DNA of 6,648 nt, from the NCBI GenBank assembly GCA_022710665.1, contig JAKLGN010000074.1, forward strand, positions 1 to 6,648, read 5' to 3'. Under the pieces are notes generated by a model. That model made no database searches. It was not told the origin of the DNA and saw only the letters and a program-made list of their open reading frames with translations. The position numbers were made by a program, and so were the translations under genes. The stretch comes from Methanoregula sp. (lineage in GTDB: Archaea; Halobacteriota; Methanomicrobia; Methanomicrobiales; Methanospirillaceae). This document shows positions 1 through 5,157 of the stretch, piece by piece (the stretch's first letter is position 1; each line of letters begins with the position of its first letter).

Positions 1-69
1 ATCCCTGCCTCAGGCACGGGATTCTACACTTCTCCATACCGAACTGAGGCCAAGGAAGAGAGCACCTGA
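1..69 (+). CDS. C-terminal tail of an unidentified gene cut by the left edge (frame 1 reading)
   Basis: Frame 1 is open from the first base to a TGA at 67-69, giving a 22-residue tail IPASGTGFYTSPYRTEAKEE followed by ST. I do not recognise the protein. In this stretch 14 of 22 codons begin with a purine and 13 of 22 end in G or C, a better coding signature than frame 2 over the same bases (10 of 22 for both). If this reading is right, 70-184 is a convergent intergenic spacer whose A-tracts are the T-tract terminators of nrpR on the other strand. It is mutually exclusive with the 2-178 reading unless there is a frameshift. Without the upstream sequence I cannot decide. Confidence 0.38.
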   Translation: MPASGTGFYTSPYRTEAKEEST

Positions 70-178
70 CCAGCAAGATGCCGATGACGGAGATACCCGG
101 ACAGGGCAGGAAGGGAAAGATAAGACATCTGCAAAGAAAAGGACCAGATCAGAAGAGAAAAACCTGGACCGGTCCTGA
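2..178 (+). CDS. Alternative reading: longer, highly charged C-terminal tail of the gene cut by the left edge (frame 2)
   Basis: Frame 2 is open from base 2 to a TGA at 176-178 (58 codons) and has no internal ATG, so it could only be the end of a gene starting outside the window. From about residue 20 the peptide is hydrophilic and rich in D, E, K, R and Q, including DADDGDTRTGQEGKDKTSAK, as in a disordered charged tail. In its last 36 codons about 27 begin with a purine, but this region is purine-rich in every frame, which weakens the signal. It would end 6 bp from the nrpR stop codon, a tight convergent junction. It conflicts with the frame 1 reading ending at 69. The product is unknown. 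Confidence 0.3.
   Translation, partial: SLPQARDSTLLHTELRPRKRAPDQQDADDGDTRTGQEGKDKTSAKKRTRSEEKNLDRS
133..162 (-). terminator. Probable T-tract terminator of the dut-nrpR transcript
   Basis: Read on the minus strand, T5 (162-158), T4 (140-137) and T3 (135-133) follow the nrpR stop at 185 by 23-52 bases, in an otherwise pyrimidine-rich stretch. Archaeal termination typically uses such T-tracts without needing a hairpin. The same bases would be Lys/Glu/Arg codons if the 2-178 frame is real, so the call is tentative. Confidence 0.35.
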
Positions 179-184
179 ATCTGA

Positions 185-1141
185 TCAGTTACCATCAACT
201 ATTTTTGAGAAAGGGATATTCCCCGCACCGATCTCAGTTTTTATATCGATCCCGTGCTCCACACAGTTCCCGATAAGATTCAGACCGCTGTACGCGACAA
301 TGGAGAGCCGGTACTGATTATTTGGGAGGTTGAAGACCTGTTTACCCATTGTAACAGGGAACACAAAACCGCTGGCATTCATCAGATGGATTGTTTCCTC
401 TACCGGTTCTTTCGCAGCAATGGGTACCTCCCGGACATTTGCAAGGGCGATCCCCGATTTTGACCGGGTGAAGCTGGCAATCGATGTCAGGCCGGAAGAG
501 ATGAACAGTTCGAGAGGATCAATGGTTGTTCCCCCGTAGCCGATGAGGTCGCTGAACCGTTTCGGAATTCCCTGTTCGATTTCCAGTCTGCCGCCAAAAG
601 CCATTTTCACCGGAATTCCTTTGCGCTGAAACACCCCGTCCATGGAGATACTGCAGATGGAGATGAAACCAACAGAGCCCGATGGAACACGGGGATCACG
701 GTCAATGACACGGTAAGATGAGAAAAACCCGCATCCCGATTCTATAACCGCATCGAATGCAGATTTTGCCGGTTCGAATGAATCTTCCGGGACTATGGAC
801 AGGTTATAGGCCACATCCCCGGTACCGGTGATGGGATCGAAGGTGCTCCGGTACGCCAGACGTTCAAGTTTTGATATGATAAACCCGATCCGGTCATCAA
901 CGAGAGCGTTATCAGTCTCCTTCCGGCCTTCGGGAGTCAGGATCCGGCCCTGGTTGCCAATCTTCTCCGTGAATCCCGTGGTATCGAGATAACTGAGATA
1001 ATACTGGACTGCCCGGTCACTGAGGACGAAACCGCGCTCTGCCATCAGCTCCGAGAGCCGTTTGGCCCCCATTGGTTCCTGGTGTTCCCGGAGGATTCGT
1101 AGTATTTCAACATACTTCCGTTCTGTTCGGATCATGGTCAT
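185..1141 (-). CDS. nrpR: NrpR-type transcriptional repressor of nitrogen assimilation genes
   Basis: This 318-residue protein matches NrpR, the euryarchaeal repressor that binds operators of nif and glnA-type genes and is released by 2-oxoglutarate when nitrogen is scarce. Residues about 8-72 form a winged helix (YVEILRILREHQEPMGAKRL, then the recognition region SDRAVQYYLSYL and a wing around GNQGRILTPEGR). Residues about 80-315 are one NrpR effector domain, with the characteristic IGYGGTTIDPLELF segment at 200-213. One HTH plus one effector domain is the NrpRI layout of Methanosarcina; the Methanococcus protein carries two effector domains, so a separate NrpRII partner may exist elsewhere. 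The ATG overlaps the dut stop (ATGA), and GGTGGAGG lies just upstream; a second in-frame ATG two codons on is an alternative start. Co-transcription with dut is inferred from the overlap. Confidence 0.92.
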   Translation of the reverse strand: MTMIRTERKYVEILRILREHQEPMGAKRLSELMAERGFVLSDRAVQYYLSYLDTTGFTEKIGNQGRILTPEGRKETDNALVDDRIGFIISKLERLAYRSTFDPITGTGDVAYNLSIVPEDSFEPAKSAFDAVIESGCGFFSSYRVIDRDPRVPSGSVGFISICSISMDGVFQRKGIPVKMAFGGRLEIEQGIPKRFSDLIGYGGTTIDPLELFISSGLTSIASFTRSKSGIALANVREVPIAAKEPVEETIHLMNASGFVFPVTMGKQVFNLPNNQYRLSIVAYSGLNLIGNCVEHGIDIKTEIGAGNIPFSKIVDGN

Positions 1142-1575
1142 TTGGCCTCCACCGCACCGAGACTGTCCTGATAGCGGCCGGAATAGGACGTGCCCGGTTT
1201 AAGCACTTCATGGAGTACCATCTGGGCCACGCGATCGTTCTTTTTGACAGGGATATCCTCTCTCCCCATATTACTGAGGCAGAGTGTCAGCTGCCCGCGG
1301 AACCCGGGATCCACAAAACCACCCCCGAGAAGGACACCTCGTCGCCCGAATGACGACCGGCACCGGAGCGTCCCGGCAAGGTCCTTGGGCAGTTCAACCC
1401 ATTCCAGTGTCGGCAGCAGGGTGCAGAACCCGCAGGGAAGGCTGGTTTCCTCGGCTGCACGAAGATCGTAGGATGCCGGCTGCTGGCTTTCGCGGTTGTA
1501 CGGGCGAATCACGAGCTTTTCCGCCACATCCTCAGGATCAAGACGGCGGGCAATCTCCGCGGCAGATAAAATCAT
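1138..1575 (-). CDS. dut: Archaeal dUTPase of the dCTP deaminase fold (short form)
   Basis: This 145-residue protein belongs to the dCTP deaminase/dUTPase family, which removes dUTP or makes it from dCTP for thymidylate synthesis. Visible motifs are QPASYDLRA (32-40), the RSS phosphate-binding motif (73-75), FVDPGFRGQLTL (87-98) with the conserved Asp at 89, and the C-terminal YSGRYQDSLGAV region that closes on the nucleotide. Family deaminases usually run about 170-205 residues and have a catalytic Glu in the strand after DPGF (TLEL-type); here it reads TLCLSN with Cys at 99. I therefore favour a pyrophosphatase (dUTPase) over a deaminase; this is inference. The start ATG has no SD upstream, and the nearest AT-rich box is centred 29 bp before it, suggesting a leaderless mRNA. 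Its TGA overlaps the nrpR ATG. Confidence 0.88.
   Translation of the reverse strand: MILSAAEIARRLDPEDVAEKLVIRPYNRESQQPASYDLRAAEETSLPCGFCTLLPTLEWVELPKDLAGTLRCRSSFGRRGVLLGGGFVDPGFRGQLTLCLSNMGREDIPVKKNDRVAQMVLHEVLKPGTSYSGRYQDSLGAVEAK
1146..1153 (-). promoter_or_regulatory. Shine-Dalgarno site for nrpR inside the end of dut
   Basis: The minus strand reads GGTGGAGG, then four bases (CCAA), then the nrpR ATG at 1141. It matches the archaeal anti-SD. It supports re-initiation at the ATGA overlap and also suits the alternative ATG at 1135 (spacing 10). It lies within the last dut codons. Confidence 0.6.
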
Positions 1576-1598
1576 TCACTAGTTTATCGGTAGAGAAT

Positions 1599-1610
1599 AC
1601 TTAATATCTT
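1599..1610. promoter_or_regulatory. AT-rich TATA element between dut and tRNA-Arg, possibly serving both directions
   Basis: The 56-bp gap between dut and the tRNA contains ACTTAATATCTT. Centred near 1604, it lies about 27 bp before the mature tRNA 5' end at 1632 and about 29 bp before the dut ATG on the opposite strand, both close to archaeal TATA-to-start spacing. On the minus strand the box reads AAGATATTAAGT. The match to the TATA consensus is only moderate on either strand. Confidence 0.5.
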
Positions 1611-1631
1611 TTGATGTAAAGAAGTTGAGCA

Positions 1632-1703
1632 GGATCCATGGGGTAGAGGATATCCTCTTGGGCTTCGAACCCAAGGACGCGGGTTCGATTCCCGCTGGGT
1701 CCG
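1632..1703 (+). tRNA. tRNA-Arg, anticodon UCG
   Basis: A full cloverleaf can be drawn. The acceptor is GGATCCA/TGGGTCC with one G-U pair. The D arm, GGGT...TCCT, carries A14, GG at 18-19 and A20, the usual arginine identity base. The anticodon stem is TTGGG/CCCAA with loop CTTCGAA, giving anticodon TCG with C35. The variable loop is GGAC, and the T arm is GCGGG-TTCGATT-CCCGC. The discriminator is G73, and the gene is 72 nt. The 3' CCA is not encoded, as is common in archaea, so it must be added by CCA-adding enzyme. No intron is present. It reads CGA and, by wobble, other CGN codons. Confidence 0.96.
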
Positions 1704-1709
1704 TTTTTT
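1704..1709 (+). terminator. Poly-T terminator of tRNA-Arg
   Basis: Six T residues directly follow the discriminator base, the simple T-run typical of archaeal tRNA gene ends. Confidence 0.7.
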
Positions 1710-1732
1710 AATCGTTATCTCTTGAGAACTCA

Positions 1733-1828
1733 TCATTTTTCTCTGGAGAGCTTCCTTTGATTTTCCGCCATCTTCTTTGTCACCGCTCTTGCTGACGCGA
1801 TTTCCCCTGGCATATGGTAGTCTCTCAT
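1733..1828 (-). CDS. Possible small protein of 31 residues
   Basis: An ATG at 1828 opens a frame ending in tandem TGA stops at 1733. The peptide begins MRDYHMPGEIASARAVTKKM and ends AENQRKLSREK: basic, predicted helical, without Cys or low complexity. About 22 of the 30 sense codons after the ATG begin with a purine, which is coding-like. Against it, no Shine-Dalgarno sequence is visible and the frame is short enough to arise by chance. The TATA-like box at 1966-1973 would place a transcription start more than 100 bases upstream. I do not recognise a family. Confidence 0.2.
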   Translation of the reverse strand: MRDYHMPGEIASARAVTKKMAENQRKLSREK

Positions 1829-1836
1829 ACGGGCGT

Positions 1837-1856
1837 CTGACCGAAAAGGGGGTCAG
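1837..1856. repeat. Stem-loop, 6-bp stem
   Basis: CTGACC (1837-1842) pairs with GGTCAG (1851-1856) around an 8-base loop. It lies just upstream of the possible small ORF on the minus strand and could be part of a leader or a small RNA. Confidence 0.45.
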
Positions 1857-1871
1857 GGGATTAGATCATGT

Positions 1872-1905
1872 ATGCGTCCCTTCCCTATCGAAGGAGAGGG
1901 GGCAT
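1872..1905. repeat. Stem-loop with interrupted stem
   Basis: ATGC (1872-1875) pairs with GCAT (1902-1905), and CCTTC (1879-1883) with GAAGG (1890-1894) around a CCTATC loop; the two helices are joined by an asymmetric internal loop. Alternative pairings of the C-rich and G-rich arms are possible. No function is assigned. Confidence 0.4.
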
Positions 1906-1965
1906 CTCGTGTTTTTCGTGGATGTTCAGGATGTTCGCTGAAGGATTTTTTTTTTAAAAGTGGTT

Positions 1966-1973
1966 TTTATATA
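1966..1973 (-). promoter_or_regulatory. TATA-like box pointing leftward into the intergenic region
   Basis: The minus strand reads TATATAAA, flanked by GAA and AACC, and would start transcription near 1943. There is no strong gene downstream, only the structured region and the 31-codon ORF. The box is also just beyond the stop of the repeat protein, where AT-rich sequence occurs by chance. Confidence 0.3.
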
Positions 1974-2002
1974 TTCAGGATATCTCTGTAATTTCAGAAA
2001 GA

Positions 2003-3394
2003 TCAAATTTCATTCTTTCTGAGGATATGGTGGCCCGGCTTTCTTCCGGCCATTCTGAGTGCCGCAAACAGGATCAGCACTCCGATAGCGATAATGGCAA
2101 TTATTCCGATAAGCCCCCAGTCCATGGTTTTCTCAAGGCTGATGGTTACAGATGAGGTCGCGTTTCCCTGTATGATCTGCTTTTGGACAGACGCAGGCAG
2201 GTAGCCATCCTTTGAGGCGGTTATGTTATAGAGTGTGTTGAACTTAACTTTCGTCATATACTGGCCGTGATCATCAGCCTGACCGCTCCTGGTTCCATCG
2301 ATGAAGATGGTAGCATTGGGAATAATTTTCTGCTCTTTGTCCTGTATATATACCGTGAGATCAGCATTCACGAGAGGGAGGGTGAATGTATAGTCCTCGC
2401 TTTTATTCGAAACTATAATTGTGCGGTTGGATGCAACATACCCGGTCTTCCTGATCTCTACAGGATAGGATCCAAAAACCAGTTCGGGGAAAGTGCCACG
2501 CCCGTATTGGTTGGTTGTTCCTGAAAGACTTCCGTTGATATAGATATCAGCCCCGTTTATCGGATTCTGGTTTTCATCATAGACATAGACAAATGCTCCG
2601 AGTGAGGCTTTAGAAATCTCCGCGGTCAGGAGGGCATCCGATCCGCTGATGGTTCTTGATTCCGAAAACGTCTCATACCCGTCTTTCCTGATCTCAATCG
2701 TATACAGATTCCCACGGATGACCGGTGCATTCAGGATACCCCGATCATCGGTCCTCCCTGCAAGCACGGCATTGAGATAGACTTCGGACCCAATAACCGG
2801 CACTTTCGTTTTCTTGTCGGTTACCACAAAGGAGAGACGACTTCCCGACAGGAGAGAATAAGAAACGTCTTTGTTCTCGTTCCCGACATCCACAGTGCCG
2901 GAGCGGGGTTCGTAATTGGGAGCAGCAATGGCAATTGAGTACAGCATGGAAGCATTCACGCCGAAAGTTGCTGTACCTGCGGTTCCGCTGTATTTGCTTT
3001 GGGTATTGTTGAGTGCAGATATATTCACAAGAGCCCCTGCAACCGGCCCCAGGTTATCGGAATCTATTAACTTGACGGTCAGGGTCAGGGCTTTCCGGCT
3101 GAGATTTACCAGGACTGCCGTGTCATTCTTCGGAACGGTCTTCTCCCAGTCATCATAGCCGATCATGGTGATGCGGATGCGCTGATCGTTCAAACCGTTA
3201 TGGACGAGCAGGAACTGCCCATTGTTGTTCGTAAGTGCGTAATTCTGCCCGTTGACATACACCGTTGCATGCGGAATGGTTACATTATCGATGCTGTCCA
3301 GCACCGTGATCTGCAGGTCCGTTGCCTGAGCTGCGCTGCAGATGAGGGCCAGGCACAGCAGAGCAAAAAGAATACGGGAGCGAACTCTATACAT
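2003..3394 (-). CDS. Secreted, membrane-anchored protein of five tandem carboxypeptidase-regulatory/PEGA-like repeats
   Basis: This 463-residue surface protein has a Sec-type signal peptide (1-24: basic MYRVRSR, a hydrophobic core, SAAQA near the cut), five beta-sandwich repeats at about 27-98, 104-182, 187-261, 266-340 and 344-420, a transmembrane helix at about 427-447, and a basic cytoplasmic tail. Each repeat has an early P-x-x-x-A-x-V/I-Y/F-V/I-N/D-G-like strand, then a T(N/D)xxG turn, and most end in a (K)xGY motif (MIGY 77, KDGY 237, KTGY 316, KDGY 395), as in CarboxypepD_reg and PEGA domains. There are 12 N-glycosylation sequons (N37, 90, 97, 124, 129, 147, 287, 323, 330, 360, 390, 411), consistent with an extracellular glycoprotein. 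It likely has an adhesive, spacer or scaffold role at the envelope; the function is not known. TATATAAG is centred about 24 bp before the ATG, implying a leaderless start. Confidence 0.88.
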   Translation of the reverse strand: MYRVRSRILFALLCLALICSAAQATDLQITVLDSIDNVTIPHATVYVNGQNYALTNNNGQFLLVHNGLNDQRIRITMIGYDDWEKTVPKNDTAVLVNLSRKALTLTVKLIDSDNLGPVAGALVNISALNNTQSKYSGTAGTATFGVNASMLYSIAIAAPNYEPRSGTVDVGNENKDVSYSLLSGSRLSFVVTDKKTKVPVIGSEVYLNAVLAGRTDDRGILNAPVIRGNLYTIEIRKDGYETFSESRTISGSDALLTAEISKASLGAFVYVYDENQNPINGADIYINGSLSGTTNQYGRGTFPELVFGSYPVEIRKTGYVASNRTIIVSNKSEDYTFTLPLVNADLTVYIQDKEQKIIPNATIFIDGTRSGQADDHGQYMTKVKFNTLYNITASKDGYLPASVQKQIIQGNATSSVTISLEKTMDWGLIGIIAIIAIGVLILFAALRMAGRKPGHHILRKNEI

Positions 3395-3413
3395 GATAAA
3401 GTATCGCCACCTG

Positions 3414-3421
3414 CTTATATA
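3414..3421 (-). promoter_or_regulatory. TATA box of the repeat-protein gene
   Basis: The minus strand reads TATATAAG in the 40-bp gap after the deoA stop. Its centre lies about 24 bp before the ATG at 3394, so transcription should begin at or next to the start codon. The SD-like AGGTGG between box and ATG would then not be transcribed. The gene therefore appears to have its own promoter rather than relying on deoA read-through. Confidence 0.65.
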
Positions 3422-3434
3422 TCAGCACATCGGT

Positions 3435-4958
3435 CTATAGCTCGACTGTTGAAGGCACGCGGTCGAGAAGCATTCCTTCGACCAGGATTGGCATCAGGCG
3501 CCGGCCTTCTTCAATTGCCTGCTGCAACCGCCAGTTCCTGTCGGCATAAATAGTGAACAGCGGTTCACCCGCCTTGATGAGTTTGCCTTTTTTTGCATGG
3601 AGAAGAAGACCGGCTCCGCTGTCATGCGGGGCACCGGCAATACGGGCAAGGGATATCAGGGACCGGTTATTCATTTCGACCACATAACCTGATGCTGGTG
3701 CATTCACGACAAACTGGTGCTCACCGGGAATGATGTCTGTCGATTTTACGTCCGGATTGCCACCCTGAATCCCGATAATCTGGCGGAACTTCTCGAGTGC
3801 CTTGCCTTTGGAGAGGATATCATATGCCATGGCTGTCCCGGAACCCCGTGCCGCTTTTCCCGACATCTCGAGAGCGATCCCGGCCAGGGAGACACTTTTC
3901 TGGATGAACGAGTTGGGTTCCGTTGCTCCTTCAAGCACTTTGAGGGCTTCAATCACTTCCAGTTTTGCACCTATACTGTGCCCAACCGGGATATCCCCGT
4001 ACGTAAGGGCACATTCAACTTTCATGCTGAGACGTTCCCCCAGCTCGATGAATTCCCGGGCGAGTTTCCTTCCCTCCTGTATGTTCGGGACCTTGGTAAA
4101 CTGTCCGACGGGTATATCAATAACGACAAGGTTGGCCCCGACCGCATATTTTTTTGCCATGACACTTGCAAGCATCTGGCCGCGGGCATCGATCTTGAAG
4201 GGATATTCCTGGATGATGATGCGATCATCAGCCGGCGCAATATTGGTTGCCCCGCCCCAGACAATGCAGCCCCCGATTTTGTCGGTCATATGCTGAACTT
4301 CGGTGCTCGAGAACTCTACGGGCGCCAGTACTTCCATGAGATCAGCTGTACCGCCGGCACCGGTGATTGCCCGTGAACTGGTCTTGGGAATTTTCAGACC
4401 GCTTGCTGCAATGATCGGGACAACCAGGAGCGATATTTTATTGCCGGGTACACCACCAATAGAATGCTTGTCAACAATGGGGCGGGATGTGAACTTGATC
4501 TGTTCACCGGTCTCGACCATAGCCCGGGTAAGGTGTTCTACTTCGTCCATGTCGAGCGGGTTGATATAGGTCGCCGTAATGAACGCGGTGAGTTCGGCAG
4601 CGGATATATCGTCGTTCACGACATCCCTGATGATGGTGAACGTCTCATCCTTGGAGAGCTTGCCGCCATCCATCTTCTTTTTTATAAAGTCCAGCGATTT
4701 CGGCCTCCCTGCCTCGCGGACTTCGACCTCGGTACCGTCTTCAAGATGGAGTCTCTCGTTGGTGATGCTATAGACCCCCACCGTACCCTGCTGTGCAATG
4801 GTCGACGTGGTCTCAACAAATGCAGCGGCTGTAATGCCATTATTTGGACTGATTATCTGGACACGGTCGCCGTCAAGCACACCTATCCTGCGGGCATCCG
4901 CCCGGTTGAGGAGTATTCCCCGGGATGCAATATCAAGTATTTTTGCGATAAATTTCAT
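3435..4958 (-). CDS. deoA: AMP phosphorylase (archaeal thymidine-phosphorylase family)
   Basis: This 507-residue protein matches the archaeal AMP phosphorylase family (about 500 residues): AMP (also CMP, UMP) + phosphate gives the free base + ribose 1,5-bisphosphate. In the archaeal AMP pathway the product is isomerised to ribulose 1,5-bisphosphate for form-III Rubisco; neither partner gene is in this window. An extra N-terminal barrel domain (about 1-85) separates it from bacterial thymidine phosphorylases. Next come the helical glycosyltransferase-3 N domain (about 87-150), the phosphate-binding [12 protein letters not shown] (163-174), the family signature [20 protein letters not shown] (192-211), and a C-terminal pyrimidine-phosphorylase domain (about 415-490). 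I chose the ATG at 4958 because GGAGG sits 8 bases upstream; the in-frame GTG at 4973 overlaps that SD. An inverted repeat near the inferred transcription start suggests repression. Confidence 0.94.
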   Translation of the reverse strand: MKFIAKILDIASRGILLNRADARRIGVLDGDRVQIISPNNGITAAAFVETTSTIAQQGTVGVYSITNERLHLEDGTEVEVREAGRPKSLDFIKKKMDGGKLSKDETFTIIRDVVNDDISAAELTAFITATYINPLDMDEVEHLTRAMVETGEQIKFTSRPIVDKHSIGGVPGNKISLLVVPIIAASGLKIPKTSSRAITGAGGTADLMEVLAPVEFSSTEVQHMTDKIGGCIVWGGATNIAPADDRIIIQEYPFKIDARGQMLASVMAKKYAVGANLVVIDIPVGQFTKVPNIQEGRKLAREFIELGERLSMKVECALTYGDIPVGHSIGAKLEVIEALKVLEGATEPNSFIQKSVSLAGIALEMSGKAARGSGTAMAYDILSKGKALEKFRQIIGIQGGNPDVKSTDIIPGEHQFVVNAPASGYVVEMNNRSLISLARIAGAPHDSGAGLLLHAKKGKLIKAGEPLFTIYADRNWRLQQAIEEGRRLMPILVEGMLLDRVPSTVEL

Positions 4959-4966
4959 GCTAGTAT

Positions 4967-4971
4967 CCTCC
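4967..4971 (-). promoter_or_regulatory. Shine-Dalgarno site fixing the deoA start
   Basis: GGAGG on the minus strand ends 8 bases before the ATG at 4958, ideal spacing. It rules against initiation at the upstream in-frame GTG at 4973, which would add five residues (MEDTS) and overlaps the SD itself. Confidence 0.75.
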
Positions 4972-4995
4972 ACGGGACACGGGGCTCACGGACAA

Positions 4996-5019
4996 AACGT
5001 ATCCCTTTTACAATACGTT
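4996..5019. repeat. Perfect 7-bp inverted repeat in the deoA promoter, candidate operator
   Basis: AACGTAT (4996-5002) is mirrored by ATACGTT (5013-5019) with a 10-base spacer. It lies 38-61 bases upstream of the deoA ATG and would straddle the transcription start predicted from the TATA-like box at 5033-5040, a typical repressor position. As RNA it could instead form a hairpin in the leader. A second, weaker dyad, TGAC-N6-GTCA, adjoins it at 5019-5032. Confidence 0.5.
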
Positions 5020-5032
5020 GACCGGGACGTCA

Positions 5033-5040
5033 TAAAAAGG
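5033..5040 (-). promoter_or_regulatory. Putative TATA box of deoA
   Basis: The minus strand reads CCTTTTTA, continuing TG, centred near 5036, predicting transcription from about 5010 and a leader of about 50 nt. The match to TTTATATA is partial. It is the most AT-rich box upstream of deoA at a sensible distance. Confidence 0.4.
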
Positions 5041-5131
5041 TGACACACGATCGACTTACCGGATTTTTTTGTCTCTGAAAACGGCAGCCAATGAAACGAC
5101 AGGGTGTAACAGAATTGTTGCAAAGACGTGC

Positions 5132-5139
5132 AAAAAAAA
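5132..5139 (-). terminator. Poly-T terminator of the S-layer-like gene
   Basis: Eight T residues on the minus strand begin 18 bases after the S-layer stop codon (5158-5160), without an evident hairpin: the archaeal T-tract type. It separates this gene transcriptionally from deoA downstream. Confidence 0.65.
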
Positions 5140-5157
5140 GTAGATTTAGATGTTAGT

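Larger units (their letters stand above)
1710..2002. other. Intergenic region with stem-loops, a T10 tract and a tandem repeat; no convincing gene
   Basis: These 293 bases separate the tRNA terminator from the stop of the repeat protein. They hold stem-loops at 1837-1856 and 1872-1905, a 9-bp tandem repeat (GATGTTCAG/GATGTTCGC, 1921-1938), a run of ten T at 1946-1955 and a minus-strand TATA-like box at 1966-1973. The only candidate reading frame is a 31-codon minus-strand ORF at 1733-1828. An unannotated small RNA transcribed leftward from about 1943, or one transcribed rightward and ending in the T10 run, are both possible; neither is demonstrated. Confidence 0.5.

Noticed and set aside
10..198. 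62-codon minus-strand frame beginning with TTG inside the end of nrpR
   Set aside because: Ser/Phe/Cys-rich composition is what the complement of a purine-rich stretch gives; no RBS; non-ATG start overlapping the nrpR stop region.
1720..1945. C/D box guide RNA
   Set aside because: A C-box-like ATGATGA (minus strand, near 1736) and CTGA motifs (plus strand, 1837 and 1937) occur, but not on one strand in a C-D'-C'-D order with suitable spacing.
3717..4376. 219-codon plus-strand frame antisense to deoA, and the overlapping 3802-4296 frame
   Set aside because: Both lie wholly inside the well-supported deoA gene; the peptides are rich in His, Cys, Arg and Pro with no recognisable family motif, as expected of antisense shadows.
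4958..4973. GTG at 4973 as the deoA start
   Set aside because: It overlaps the SD GGAGG that is correctly spaced for the ATG at 4958, and [10 protein letters not shown] matches how family members begin.
1576..5157. NrpR operator of the GGAA-N6-TTCC type in the promoters of this window
   Set aside because: I read the spacers at 1576-1631, 3395-3434 and 4959-5157 and saw no match; the deoA dyads have different sequence.
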